A DNA stretch of 64,000 nucleotides, from NCBI GenBank assembly GCA_963966185.1, contig CAWZYM010000285.1, forward strand, positions 311,001 through 375,000, read 5' to 3'. This DNA comes from Rhabditoides inermis (taxonomy: Eukaryota; Nematoda; Chromadorea; Rhabditida; Rhabditidae). The notes below the pieces were generated by a model that saw only the letters and a list, made by a program, of their open reading frames with translations, made no database searches and was not told the DNA's origin. Positions 35,585 through 57,899 of the stretch are shown piece after piece (the stretch's first letter is position 1; each line of letters opens with the position of its first letter). The position numbers and the translations under genes were made by a program.

Positions 35585-35928
35585 TTCTCATTCTCTCTGT
35601 CGCTGTCTCTTTCTCTCTATCTCTCTTTTTTATTTCTTCCTCCCTCTCTATGTAATAGTATTTATGTTATATTCTTTTGCCAAACGATGTATAGCCTTCA
35701 TAGACCTATTGTGAATAAACCATCCACGTGGCTTATGCGAACTCGCTGAAACGTATTTTGCAAAAGTCTCCTCACCTGCTTCACATACTGCGTGTCCGCA
35801 TCCAGAATGAGCTTGTCGACGTTGACAAATTTGGCGTGCGGCCAGGCGTCGTGTATGTAGTTGACGAAGTTGGAGCCGATGAACCCGCATCCGCCAGTGA
35901 TCATCACATTGCGCCCAGTGTGCGGCAT
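29331..35928 (-). CDS. rml-2: dTDP-glucose 4,6-dehydratase / dehydrorhamnose reductase-like fusion
   Basis: Twenty exons, from the 5' end: 35776-35928, 35430-35516, 35316-35378, 34835-34933, 34638-34727, 34404-34508, 34034-34107, 33791-33894, 33495-33564, 33181-33287, 32935-33003, 32773-32876, 31450-31546, 30696-30768, 30529-30623, 30407-30480, 30248-30339, 29962-30039, 29772-29901, 29331-29447; 626 residues. The first module has the NAD fold [20 protein letters not shown] and the catalytic NPYAGTK (YxxxK). A second Rossmann module begins [16 protein letters not shown] and has YSVVKGV, as in RmlD-type reductases. Such fusions make dTDP-rhamnose precursors for the nematode surface, as in C. 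elegans RML-2. The exon 3 donor could lie 3 bp earlier. One intron hosts a nested plus-strand gene, and several others hold GA/CT satellites. Confidence 0.9.
31137..31468. repeat. Duplicated donor region of rml-2-like exon 13
   Basis: CCACCCTCCAGGTACTCGAT (exon 13 end and donor on the minus strand) occurs at 31444-31468 and again at 31137-31161. The MITE family Y copy lies between them. The distal copy lacks the rest of the exon. Confidence 0.6.
31250..31424. mobile_element. MITE family Y, copy 2
   Basis: A 175-bp inverse match of 13171-13355, beginning and ending in CTATAG. It lies in the intron downstream of exon 13 of the rml-2-like gene. Confidence 0.65.
32016..32496 (+). CDS. Small secreted basic protein, nested in an rml-2-like intron
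   Basis: Four exons on the opposite strand to the host gene: 32016-32052, 32153-32298, 32357-32427, 32472-32496; 92 residues. All junctions are GT-AG and in frame, and AATAAA follows at 32572-32577. The N-terminus ([15 protein letters not shown]) looks like a signal peptide. The rest is rich in Ser, Lys, Gln and Asn ([23 protein letters not shown]) and probably disordered. No family is recognised. Function is unknown; nested antisense location suggests independent, perhaps tissue-restricted, expression. Confidence 0.6.
33285..33490. repeat. GA satellite in the intron after rml-2-like exon 9
   Basis: GAGAGGGAGAGA variants fill the intron between exons 9 and 10. A second pure GA tract is at 33673-33776 in the preceding intron. 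Confidence 0.9.
35052..35301. mobile_element. MITE family X, copy 2
   Basis: Homologous to 23433-23674 (see that entry). Its end AACTATCCGCCAGGCG lies about 14 bp inside the intron from the donor of rml-2-like exon 3 (minus strand). Confidence 0.7.
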
Positions 35929-37599
35929 GGCTAGAAGAATCGGAATCAGAGCTTTGCATAGTGGATACGGCAGGAATTCGAGTTATATTCCGCTATGAGA
36001 TAGATCAGACGGTAACGAAGAGTCACTTTGAAGTGATGGTGTGAAAACAAGTTAGAAAAGAAATTGAACGGCAAGCATGGTGATCGAAGCACTATCGCTC
36101 CGGGCTATATTCCGACCGGTAACTTGCACATGAACCACACTGAAGAAATATACTATTTTAGTGCAGCATTGGACAGCGTCAGGACAGTTTCAGAGATAAA
36201 TAAATGCAGTGAGTGATCAGAAATTAATGATTATACGAGAATTCACTAAAAAAGAAAAAAAAAATGGATGTCTTCGGAGAGCCGGCGTGACACGCGTAAA
36301 GAGTGTCTCATTTTCCTTCTTCCCATTACGGACTGCAAAGGGTCAAGGAGAGAACGGGCAAAGTCATCTCATTGATCGCCCCATTTGATCATATCTCCTC
36401 CCACAGGTGGTCCGGACATTTGTTGTAAAAAAAACGGGAGAGAGAAAAATCTCGATTACAAAATTAAATGTGTAACGAGTGGTGTGGTATGTATTGTTAC
36501 GATGAATGTGTTTATTTAAGGCGAAAACTGTGATGCATTTGAATAAAAATCGGCGTCGTGTCTAGTAGTGCGTCTGCGTTCCTTTTTCGGTTTTCGAGTG
36601 TGTAGTTTTCAATCGATATTACGCGCTGATCGGTGACGTCGATTTGGTTTGTTTGTGGTTTAATTTGTGTTTTCATAGTTTCTATACTTTCTCATGCAGT
36701 TCGTGTGATTTGAAACGTTCTATGGTATTGTACTGCGCTATGTACGCTGTATGACGTCACACAAACAACTTTCTGTTGCCCGCGCTCTCTCGTCTCGCTG
36801 CGATGACGTGTTTCTCTTTGATTGAATAAGGCTTATGATATCTGTAAATATGGTTTAGTGTAGATCCACCTATTTAGTGTGGATCATGCTTGCCAGGCAG
36901 AACGCGATCTGCGTGGTGGGAGTACCCGCTTTCTCTGTTCCCCAACAAACCTGTTTCTCTTTCCTCCCACACACTTCGTCCGCCGATGCCGCTTTTTGTT
37001 CCTAGCTGGGGGAAATCTCGTTCGCCACTGACCACTCATCCCACCTTCACACACTCGTTATTCATTATATTGTTTTGTTGCGTTCGAAATCTCTAATCAA
37101 TTTTCCTCGCTGTAACAATTGCACCTTCAATTTGTTGTACGTATCAGTGCGTGTGGGCACGTGAATCGAATTATGCTACGCTGTTCCATATCACTAGTCT
37201 GATACGATCACAATGTGAAAGAAGCGTTCCCACCTTTCGCGGGGCGGATCAGGCGGATCGCAGAACCGGGGGGCGAGAAATGCAACGTGGCGCTCCTCTC
37301 TCCCTTTCTCTCCCACAGCGATCGCGTCGATCGATAGAGAGCTGCGCATTCATTCCACCGAACTGGATATGTCCTGTCTCATGTCCACACTAATTATCCA
37401 ATTTTTGCGTTGTTGTGGTTTGTGACTCCTCGATCGATTTGTTTGCTGTTGTGTGGCTATTCGCGTCTGCTGACTCCCCCCCGCGGGCCGGTATCTGTTG
37501 CCCGGTGTCTGTTTGCGCTCTCCCCGAAGCATCGAGCTATTTGTAGATTTATCTTGTGTTCTGTGTTGTTTATACTAATTTGCATAATGTCAGGTAAAC
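35929..37599. promoter_or_regulatory. Divergent intergenic region between rml-2-like and ArfGAP genes
   Basis: These 1.67 kb separate two start codons on opposite strands and must hold both promoters. There is no clear TATA box. A family Y MITE end fragment lies at 36082-36110 (CACTATCGCTCCGGGCTATA). The sequence from about 37500 reads as 5'UTR of ArfGAP, with CAG at 37593 as a possible trans-splice site just before the ATG. No gene is supported in it. Confidence 0.5.
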
Positions 37600-40500
37600 A
37601 TGAGCGAAGAGGGCGGCCCGTCCAAGGTGGATCTGCAGAACGCGATGCGCAAGCTGCGCTCCCTCCCCGCCAACAAGGTAGGCGCATGTTATTTCTTGCT
37701 TTACGAATATTTTTTTTTGTAAAAACAAGATGTATTTTGGACTATTGAGTGTACGGAGTATCGAACTTGCCTTGTTCTTGCCTTGTTATGCGCATAGCAA
37801 ATAACGTGTTGCGTGTACAATTTTGACTTTGATCGGTAAGGAAACCCGAACGATATTATCTGTGCTTCCTTTCTCCGTTTTATATTATGTCGTTGAAATG
37901 TATTTTCTGTGGTGCAACTGAAAACCTGCCGATGAAATACACACTTTCCTCCGTCAAAGTCAACACTTTCCTTTTATCATGAAATAAAAACGGTCATAAA
38001 ATTATCCGTATTTTCTTTTCTGATTGTTTATGAAACTCTGTAACGTATATTTTTGTATTTATCATTAATTTCAATTATCGATATGATACGAAACAACGAA
38101 ACTCATATTCATTGTTTGAACTTGACCCGTATATACAAGTACAAGTATTTTATCACCTTCACTCCTTACTCGTTGTAGCTATCCAAACCATGAGGACACA
38201 AATTCGCTATGTATTAGTTTCGATATGTGTTTATTCATAATTACATTTCTCTCTAATGTAAAAAAAAGTTTGCATATCGTCCATTTGCGTGGTTGCAGCT
38301 GCACATAACTCCTAAGACGTATGTTTGCGATTTCTAATAAACATTTGACTTTCAGTTGTGCTTCGACTGCGGGGCGCGCAACCCGACGTGGGCGACGGTC
38401 ACGTACGGGGTGTTCATCTGCATCGACTGCTCGGCCACCCACAGGAACCTCGGCGTGAGTGTAATGTAATGTTTATCGTAATCGACTAGGATAGGTATAC
38501 ACGGGAGCAATCAGCAATAAATAACGAAGATGTGTGCACGTGAATCGAATTATGTGAAAGAGGGATTGATAGTAGATTAAAAAAGATCTAATGAAGAATA
38601 TTGACATCCACTCTCAATTATGAAAGATGTGAAAGAGGGCTTGATGGAAAGGGGTGATATGACTGTGTAGTTATGTCTTTGCAGTTGGTTCGTTGTGAAT
38701 GCCCACACACACACATTTACTTTTTGAGTGATGCGTGTTTTGATAGAGGGTTGAATTTTATTTGAACTACTGAATTTTCAGTCTGACCATTGTTATTGAA
38801 TGTGCTGGTGAATGTTATAATTATTTTGAAACATATAATGTACTTGATAACTAATATCGAAGTTATTGATTTATGGATTGCAGGTGCACCTGACTTTCGT
38901 GCGCTCTACGAACCTGGACACGAAGTGGACGTGGCTGCAGCTGCGCTCCATGCAGGTGAGAGAGAGGGGGCAGTGGGGTGTTGAGTTGGCTAATCGATAT
39001 TATTGACATAGACATAGTTAGTGAGTGCATTGTTGAAGCGTTACATTCTTGCTAAATCATTCATTGACGATTTTACGTTAATCAATGTGGATACGAGGTT
39101 TTGATGTGGAGTAAGGTGAGAACGCAGTTTTATCGCATTGTTGGTGTTTACTCGCATGTAATGGTAATATTGATTGTGAAACGTATGTTTATTGGTATTT
39201 TCATACCACGTTCGACATTGTTAAAAAATCGTTCTTTAGAAGTGTTGGTGTTGTGTTTATAAGTGTTTGATAGTCTCTTCATATGCATTTCGTATCATTT
39301 ATAAATTAGTACAACATGCACATACATACATATTCAATGTATCGAAATAATATTATAGCCAACAAAAAAAACATCTGAACATGACAGACACTGTATCCAA
39401 CTGTTCACTCTTCTATAGGCCTATGGTCCATAGGCCCATAGGCCCATTATTCATTATTCTATCCAAATCCAACTGTTCATCATCATATTTTATTCACACC
39501 CGACGCTTCTAGGTGGGCGGGAATGCGAACGCGACGGCGTTCTTCAAGCAGCACGGCTGCAACACGACCGACGCCCAGCAGAAGTACCGCTCCCGCGCCG
39601 CGCAGATGTACAAGGTGCGCAGTCGGCTAGTCGCTACTCGTATTCAAAAATCGAAATCAAATGTTTATTCGAAATCGCAAACATGATTATGACACGCAAA
39701 AAATATTTTTTTTTGATTTTCTTGTATTCCTCCAAGGGTATCGGGGACTACCTGGGCCTGGATGTGCTATGTGCTTTGTACAATTGATCCTTTTTGTTGT
39801 AGTATTTTCATTAGGTTCACTGTTGATTTCCGAAATGAGAGAGCAGGCGAATTGTCATTGCGTTTTCGTCTGGGATCTGCTGAGTGATGGAAACTTATTT
39901 TGTCTTCTTTTGTGTGATACAATCATACAATGTTTTTAGGACAAGCTGTCTGCTCTGTGCCAGCAGGCGCAGCGCACCCACGGAACCAAGCTCATGATCG
40001 ACTCGGCCACCGCCGCCGCAGAGGCCAAGGTGAGCGGTTTGTGTATTGTGCTCTGTGCTCTGTGCTTTGCTCAGAGTGTTTTGATGTGATTAGGCGCTCT
40101 TGTTTGGCCACAAAGTGCAAAGCGAAGAGGCGGTGAGTTTGGAGAGAGAATAGATGACGAGGATTGTTTAGACTAGTGACTAATTCGAGTGCAGCTATGA
40201 TTCCGAATCCCATAGTTAGAGATTGGTGTGGTAATGTGTTGTGGATATAGTCGATATATTGGATTGCAGGAGGAGGATCAGGAGGAGGACTTCTTTGCCT
40301 CGGAGCTGAACGAGGAGAAGGAGCGCGCGGTGACTGCGGCGGCTGCGGTGGCTGCTCCGGCCGTCGCCCCGGCTGCCAAGTTCTCGACGCCAAAGGACGA
40401 CGCGTGGGCAGACGACACTGGTGAGTGGGTGTCCGTTTAATTTTATTCTCTGTTTTTTGTGTTCGTTTTACACCGCTCACCGCAAAGCGTCAAGACATTA

Positions 40501-43500
40501 TTGCGACCAATCGAGCTTAGGCATTAGGGATTGTTGAAACTTATTTTGTCTGTCTATGCTTACTATCACTGTATTGGTCTGGTGTATTAAATTAGCTTAG
40601 GCATTAGGGATTGTTGAAACTTATTTTGTCTGTCTATGCTTACTATGACTGTATTGGTCTGGCGTATTATTATTAACTCATGTCATGCTGTGTTATTGAA
40701 ACACTGAAACCTATAAGTCGTATGATTCGTAGTGTGCGTATTGTAGAACAATCGACGATTGGTCTAAACAAACTTAATTCTTATAAAAGTTGAATGCGGG
40801 CTCTTGCAGGCCCGTCTGTGGATGGTCTGAGTGCTTCGGCGGCTGCCGCGCCCGCCCCGTCACTCATTCTCAAGAAGCCCGTCAAGAAGGCCACGGTGGG
40901 TGAACAGTCAATAGTGTATTCAGAATCGCACTTCATGAACATGACATGTACACACGTATGAGAGGTATTTGTATGGTTATTCCTCATTGATGCACTGCGT
41001 TTCTGCTTTCAGCTGGGTGCGATGAGATTTGATTGATAATATGTGACTTTAATTATTGATTCATTCTTTACTGATGTGCTGTTTCCAGCTGGGAGCGAAG
41101 AAGGGCGGTCTGGGTGCGCAGAAGGTGCGCATCAACTTTGACGAGCTAGAGCAGAAGGCGGCCGACCATGACCGCATGCTCTCAGAGGTGGGGGATAGGG
41201 TTGAGTGTTGTGTATACTGTGGTATTCCGAAAGTTTCGAGAAGAGCTGTCCGAGTAAGGAAAATGGTTTACTGTGAGATCTCATTCTTGAGATCTCACTC
41301 ATTCGAATTTTAAGATCTCATTCTGTATACACGAATTTCAGAGTGGTTTTGATTTGGTGATTTGTACGCTTTACTGCTTGTATGTGAACAGCTGGTGGAT
41401 GTATATGTAATTTTATTTTTAAATGGAGCTAGTTGGTCTTAAACGTGTGTGTATTTCAGCAAGCAGCGGCGGCGAAGCTGGCGTACCAGGAGGAGACGAC
41501 GGCTGCTGCGGCCGAGCCAGAGGTGGGAGGGGAGAAGGGAAGGGGACAGAGGATAAAGGATGAGAGGGCAGTTGTCAGGAATAGCGATAGTCGGTAGCCA
41601 CTCTTTTCTGAATGGATTGAAGCAGCGTACTAGGAGGATATGTTTATGAATTTGGATGGGGAGAATTGTTTATGTATTATGTTATTTAGAGTACCGTTGA
41701 AGATGTTGTAATCCGTTGTTGCAGGTGGCGAAGCTGAGCTCTCGCCTCGCCATGCAAGATCTGGACGCCAAGAGAAAGATTGTCGAGGTGGGTGGGTGGG
41801 GAGGGAAAGTGGGAAGATGACTCGACTAGTGGTGTGGTATGAATGTCAACCATCGGTGCTAGCTTCTAGCCTGGCATTGAAGTGAGCTTGTCTGCAATTT
41901 TCATGACTTTTGGAACATATTGGTTTCGTTTTGTATGTTAATCACAGTACGATTAAATTTTTGCGTTATTAGTGCGACGGATTGAAGAATGTTTTTAGTG
42001 TTTAGTTGGGAACGTATGTCTTATAGTTACGTGTGTGGATTGAACTACGATTGTTGACGTGATTTCATTTATATTTTGTTGGTGACGTGAAACCTATTTT
42101 TGCCTGTCGGGGAAGGTGTGATGTTTGTCCGTGCAGGCGAAGGCTGTGGCCTTTTTGTGTTGATGTGTTAATGATGTTATGATGTACTTTTCAATCATAC
42201 ATTGCAGGCAAAGGCAGCTGCCGATCCGACCAAGGCGGCGGCAGTGGACCGTCTGGGCATGGGCGGACTGGGGCGGCCGCGCGCCGCGCACTCGGTGGCA
42301 GGCGGCATACGCGCCATCCAGCAGAACGACCTCTCCACCAGGGCAGCGGCCCCGCAGAAGAAGAGGGACGAGGACGAGTGGGACATGGTCGAGGATAGGT
42401 GAGGGGGGGAGTGTTAATCTATTCTATGACCGTCTATGATAGAATGGTAGAGGATATAGTGGGCTCGCAAATGAGTTCCACTCTTTTGATGAGAGACATT
42501 AGAGTGGTTAGACAACGATCAAAACCCTTTGGATGATGTTTTCTCTGGGGGAGAGAGGTGGGGGAGGGGTATTCAGTTCCTGTCAACTTCGCATTTTTTC
42601 CAACATGGTATTAGATGTATCAACTCTTCTACTCTTCACATGTAGTCAGTGAAGCTTAGAAATCACCAAATTGATATGTTTGTGTTTTCAAAATGCTCAA
42701 ATCCCTTCCAAGAAGTGTGTGCGCGTTTTGTTTTCTTTATGAGTGGTTTCATCTTTCATCAGTTGTATGAATAGCTGTTGCGCGATCATTTCTTTTACTT
42801 GTGCTCATAAAATATCGTGTAACCATTATGAGCGATATTAGCTATGAGGGGGTTGAAAAAATGTAACAATACATGTCAATGATAGGTTTCAGTGAGAACG
42901 TATGTACGGATATTATTACGATATGGTAATGGAAGTGTTTTTGTTGATACACCGATTGTTTTCCATATGAATATGAAGATTGTAAGGAGAGAGAGAGAGA
43001 GAGAGAGATGTGATGAAGTGTTCCCTGTTCAGTTATGGCGGCTCAGCTGCCCGTTCGACGAAGGACGACGACCTGTTCACCACCGACTTCAGCCAGCAAA
43101 AGAAGAACAAGGACGACGACTTCTTCGACAGCTGGGACAAGAACAGGCGAGTAGTTCTAGGTTCAAGTTCAAGGTTCAAGTTCAAGTGTTTATAGTGTTT
43201 ATTCGGAATCGTTATAGCTAAATATGACATCACAATCGCAATAATTGGATAAGGAACCGTAGCAAATCCAAGATCTTATGAGCTAACGCCGGGAAAGTAA
43301 TTGTCGATACTGGTTGTATTGTCTCGCTTATCCTCTCATCCGGTAGAAGTATTGGTGTAGTACATCATGTGGTGTGTTTCAATGAGGAGTGAAGCGTATT
43401 CGAAGTGGCAGTTTGGAATCATTGATTCTTACAACGTACCAGTTATTGTAACAGTATCTTGAAACATACAATCAGTCTCTTCTCAGCTCCATTCTCTAAC

Positions 43501-44252
43501 AGAAGATATTTAAAATGGTTTGAGGAAACAATCTTTGACTTGTGGTGATTTCAGCTCGTGTAAGTCTGCTTCGGCGTCTCGCGGCTACTCTGCCGCGTCT
43601 CGCTCCGCCGCCGCCGCGCCTTCTGCCCCAGCTGAGGTGGGTGGAGGAGGACAATGTGGAGATGATCCTATCTCGCATTATCTCGCTGTGGAGATCATCT
43701 GATTTTGAGTGACTATGTTGTATATCATTGTTGGCTTCCTTCAGCGTAATTGGATTTCTTTTTATCTTTTTTGTTTGTTTGTAGATTGTGTGAAACGTGT
43801 TTTGTACGGTGTATTTTACAATGTTTTTTTTACAGGTTGACGTGGCGAAGAAGTTTGGCAACGCCAAGGCCATCTCGTCGGACATGTACTTTGGCAACAA
43901 CGAGATGGATGTGAGTGGAGAGAGATAGGGGAGAATTCTTTTCGAGTTCTGTACCATGCGATTTTGAAGATTATTTAAAAGTAGACGGCAGACGGCTATT
44001 AGAGCGTAAAGATGAGTAAGAGTTTCAGCGTTGATTGGAACTTACAATTTGTGGGATCTGGGATATATGTGCACAGTGTTTTTTTAAATATAGTTTCTCT
44101 AGTTATGTTAATACTATTTTCTTTCAGTACGAGACGAAGTCGGCGCTGCAGCGTTTCGACGGAGTGAAGTCGCTGGGGTCGGAGGACCTGTGGGGCAACG
44201 GCAGCCAGAACTATCACAACCAGGGCAGCCATGTGAGTGGCTGGTCTATGGG

Positions 44253-44283
<31 letters not shown>

Positions 44284-44890
44284 TGTGTTTTGTTTAGTGT
44301 CTTGTGTTCAGTATTTCAATCAAGTATACGTTTCTAGTCGTGCGTGTTATCAAGTGGAATTGTTTTTTCTTCAATGCTTTCCTCAACTTCACTCTTATTC
44401 GTTGTATGTTGATATGAACATGCCATGTCTATCGATTCATTCGTCATTGATTGCTTGCTGGATTTCAGGTGCCGGAGATGTCAGACATCAAGGACTCTGT
44501 CCGTGCTGGTATCTCGAAGGTGTCGGAGCGTTTCTCCAGCATCTCCGGCTCCCTCTCCTCCTACCTGGGGGTGAGCAAGGCTTTCTCTAGTTTCGAAATT
44601 GTACCGTAAACAGTGTTGTTTAAGGGAGAGGTATGCTGATACCTTATCTCTTGCATTGATTGTTTTCAGCTCATGTCATTTAGCGGCACTACTGCATTAG
44701 TAGTAGTAGTACTCTCTAACATGCTTTAGCATTGTTTCAGCCACTGTAGAATTGGTATTGCCCTCCTGGATTCTCTAACCTTTGTTTCTGTATACTCGGT
44801 AGAACCGTGTCCACCTAACCCGCTAGCACGGCTCGCTTGTTTCAGCGAGGTCAGCCGGCGGCTGCCGCTACTGCAGAGTCGAGTACCTAG
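37600..44890 (+). CDS. ArfGAP2/3 (Glo3-type) GTPase-activating protein
   Basis: Eighteen exons give 551 residues: 37600-37677, 38356-38454, 38884-38955, 39513-39614, 39940-40029, 40094-40132, 40270-40420, 40810-40895, 41089-41187, 41460-41522, 41725-41787, 42208-42398, 43033-43146, 43555-43636, 43836-43910, 44128-44232, 44469-44570, 44846-44890. Residues 28-51 contain [21 protein letters not shown] and the second pair CIDC, the ArfGAP zinc finger. The arginine finger is in SATHRNLG. The C-terminal half has the repeated acidic/Ser motifs and the [25 protein letters not shown] (ALPS-like) segments seen in ArfGAP2/3. These proteins stimulate GTP hydrolysis by Arf1 on COPI coats at the Golgi. The intron after 43146 starts with GC (GCGAGT). 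AATAAA is at 45523-45528. Confidence 0.93.
40516..40672. repeat. 79-bp tandem duplication in an ArfGAP intron
   Basis: Two almost identical units beginning GCTTAGGCATTAGGGATTGT, at 40516 and 40595, two or three mismatches apart. No coding role. Confidence 0.9.
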
Positions 44891-45522
44891 AGAGCATAGG
44901 TTGGATATAGTGGAGTGGTGTGGTGTGAAGTGAAGTGTCGACTGTGCTGCCTTCTTCTTGGTTGCTTGGGTCTTTTGTTTTCATTTGCATATACGCCGTT
45001 TTCTGGTGTTTTTGGGTGGTGTGATGTTTGGTGTTTCGATGTTGTTGAGTTGGTGTCTGGTGGTGTTGTGGTTTTGTTGGCTGTACTAACCCTCTGTATT
45101 TTCAGTGAACCGTTCCAATCTAAGTCGACACACCGGGCTGCCAAATGCGTTCAGATTTTGCGGATTGATTATTTATTGATCACGATATAGCTCTATATTC
45201 CACACACCAATATCCATCCACTCTACCGTATACCACCCATCCTCGTTTTGTGATAATAACTTATTCGTGCTTTTTCTCTTTCCTCTCTACAGATTAGGGG
45301 AGTAAATTCATCTTTTACTGAGAGATTTATGTATTGCAAGATGAGTCGTATAGCTGTGAATATTCGTCCCTCTATCGTCTTTTCCCCGTACTGATTATTG
45401 ATTGACTGATTCCAGTGGCGCCCCTCCTGAATTGAATAGCTGAAGTAGCCTTCTCTTCTTATGCATGTCGATTTTTTTGTATTGTTTTGGGATTGTGCTC
45501 TCTCTTTGGAAATAATACCGGA

Positions 45523-45645
45523 AATAAATGTGTTTCTTTTGATCCTCGATATGTTTGTCGAATGTCGTGGTGATTGCTTCGCTATCGAGTATCGCATACT
45601 ATCTGATTATCGACTGAATTGTTTGTATTGATTGATTTGATTAGG
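45523..45645 (+). promoter_or_regulatory. ArfGAP poly(A) signal and putative operon spacer
   Basis: AATAAA at 45523-45528 is followed, about 115 bp later, by TGATTTGATTAG and the ATG of the next gene (45646). Intercistronic spacing of about 100 bp with an acceptor directly before the ATG is characteristic of nematode operons with trans-splicing. SL2 use is inferred. Confidence 0.45.
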
Positions 45646-55819
<10,174 letters not shown>

Positions 55820-55836
55820 CTACCTCCATGGGTGGT

Positions 55837-55919
55837 CCTAGAAGGGCCACAGTATCTAAGAGGTCCCTTTTTTGTGAATTTCTAAGCTTTCCCCTCTTAG
55901 ATACTGTGGCCCTTCTAGG
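55837..55919. repeat. Perfect 27-bp inverted repeat after the ApoL-like stop codon
   Basis: The arms at 55837-55863 and 55893-55919 (CCTAGAAGGGCCACAGTATC and its inverse) are perfectly complementary, with a 29-base loop. The loop repeats GTGAATTTCTAAGCTTT from just before exon 8 (55715-55735). It would form a stable hairpin in the 3'UTR. Confidence 0.85.
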
Positions 55920-56373
55920 TTTTCTCGATTCTTTAATTTGCAATTTAGACTCTTTTTGAATGACTTTCTAACCGGTGAAGTTTCAGTCAGTTAATATTGC
56001 TCATGTTTATGCTGAATGCTCCGCCTTGTTGTACAGAAATTTACAGATTTTTTTCTCGGTTTATTTTGATTACGGATAGAAGCTATGATGACTTATTTTG
56101 ACTATTGGTCTATTGGGATAAAGATTCAACGTCAAACCGTTTTATTAAATTCGCGCTCAAACATCATGCAAATTCATTTGGGGGGACGACAAATTTGAGA
56201 GATCGGGGGAGACACAAAAGGGATTCCGGACTGCCAAAGAAGAGAGAGGGAAAAGCATAATACAGGGGGAGACAACGGGTGCTCTAGTCGCTCTGCAAGT
56301 GAGGTGGTGCTGGTGCTGCGTGGTGTGTGCGTGCTGCCCCCAGGTGGGCGGGGCGACGAGGGGCGGGGCCTGT

Positions 56374-57580
56374 CTACGCGAACGAGCTCATGCCGCGCTT
56401 GGCGAACGCAAAGCCGTACGGAGAGGCGCGCTTGGCGAAAGCGAACGTGCGGTAGAGAGACCTGAAGATAGGGAGTTAGGAGAGGGAGGGAGGGACGGAG
56501 AGAGAGAGAGGGGGGGGGAGAGAGAGAGAGAGAGTCGGACGTACCTCTTTGCGAACGCGAACCGTGCCCTCTTCTCCGTGTCGATCTCCTCTTCCTCTGC
56601 TGCCCGCTTGGCGAATGCGAACTGTCGGTAGCTTCTCTTGGCGAAGCTGCTCATCGCCCGTTTGTCCATGTCGTCGGAGGTGAACTGCAAAGGGTGACGT
56701 CATGAATTGTCCTGGTGACGTCATACATCATCCGACCTTCGGCCCCTGTTGTGATGTTGTTCATGGTATATGACTATGATTGACAATTGACACTAACGTG
56801 GTATGTGTGTGAGTAATGTTTTCGCGGCGCCTTCCGCATGCATTTCCAGCGAGTGTCACTGACACTTTTCCGGAATGATCAGTGCAATTCTGTGAATAGG
56901 AGAATGCCCCGCTGTGTGGACACAACTCGGTCGCATCATTTTCCCACGAGCCATTTCTAACGAGAGGGTTTGTGTTTTACAGCTCAACAATGTATTAGGC
57001 GTGTCGTGTGAATACCAATGTATGCGTTGTTTTGCCGGCGGGATGAAAGTTTCTGGGAGCAGACCCGGAGATGCGTGATCGTTAGGTATTCAGTGGGCAG
57101 CGAGAGAATGAGAGAGATCTGTGTGCATCAGCTATGAGCCCCGCGTTTCTCTAGATGGATTCTAGTTGTGGTCGAGACTCATTTGTGGTCGTGATAGATC
57201 ATAGATTCTGGACATGTGAGGGTGTGGGTGGGTGGGAGTGAACCGACTCTCGGTTTTCTAGAGTTCTAATAACGCATTCCGTTCGCTGGGGGAAGGGACT
57301 TGGGTTGGGTTGGCATCAACTATGCGGTAAACCCATTGTAATATCGGCCAGCCGCCGATTTTACAAACAAGGTCGTGGTAAACGGTCGGAGTTGTTTTGC
57401 CTAACACAGATTGTTGTATTCCGGGACATCCTGGTTTCACATCCCGAAGGTCGTACCAGTGACTCTAATTTGCATAGATATATCTGGCGTCACATTTCTT
57501 CTCTCATGCAGAATGTTCGATGCTCGGTTGTTAGGTGTTTTTTCCTCTCACCCACGCGCGCCCAGCTACCGACAATTTTG

Positions 57581-57623
<43 letters not shown>

Positions 57624-57783
57624 GTGGGTTTTGTGGCGCGCGAACGTCTGCGCGTGAAATATGTGTGGAATTTAATGTGTTTTATCTTCGATGTTTTGAA
57701 ATTAGAAATCAGCATACCTGTTGTGCTAGAACGGCGGCGGCCAGTGTGCAGAAGAGCAGCATTTGCACCAAAGAAGACTGCAT
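56374..57783 (-). CDS. nlp-18: NLP-18-like neuropeptide precursor
   Basis: Three exons on the minus strand: 57718-57783, 56545-56684, 56374-56461; 97 residues. Exon 1 is a signal peptide (MQSSLVQMLLFCTLAAAVLA). Exons 2-3 hold peptides separated by KR sites: AMSSFA, SYRQFAFA, ARFAFA, SLYRTFAFA, ASPYGFAFA and the C-terminal GMSSFA. The FAFA-KR signature, and ASPYGFAFA in particular, match my recollection of C. elegans NLP-18, a CCK/gastrin-like receptor ligand. An acidic spacer (AAEEEEIDTE) separates two of them. The peptides end in Ala before KR, so no C-terminal amidation is expected. A GA tract fills the second intron. Confidence 0.85.
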
Positions 57784-57899
57784 AGTGTTGTGTAGTGTGT
57801 GGACCCTGAAGTGAGCGGTGAGTGCGTTCACGACGAATTGGGAAAAGACACCACGATTTGCAGAGCACTTCGAGTTTTATGAACGCGATAAAAGGCGTT

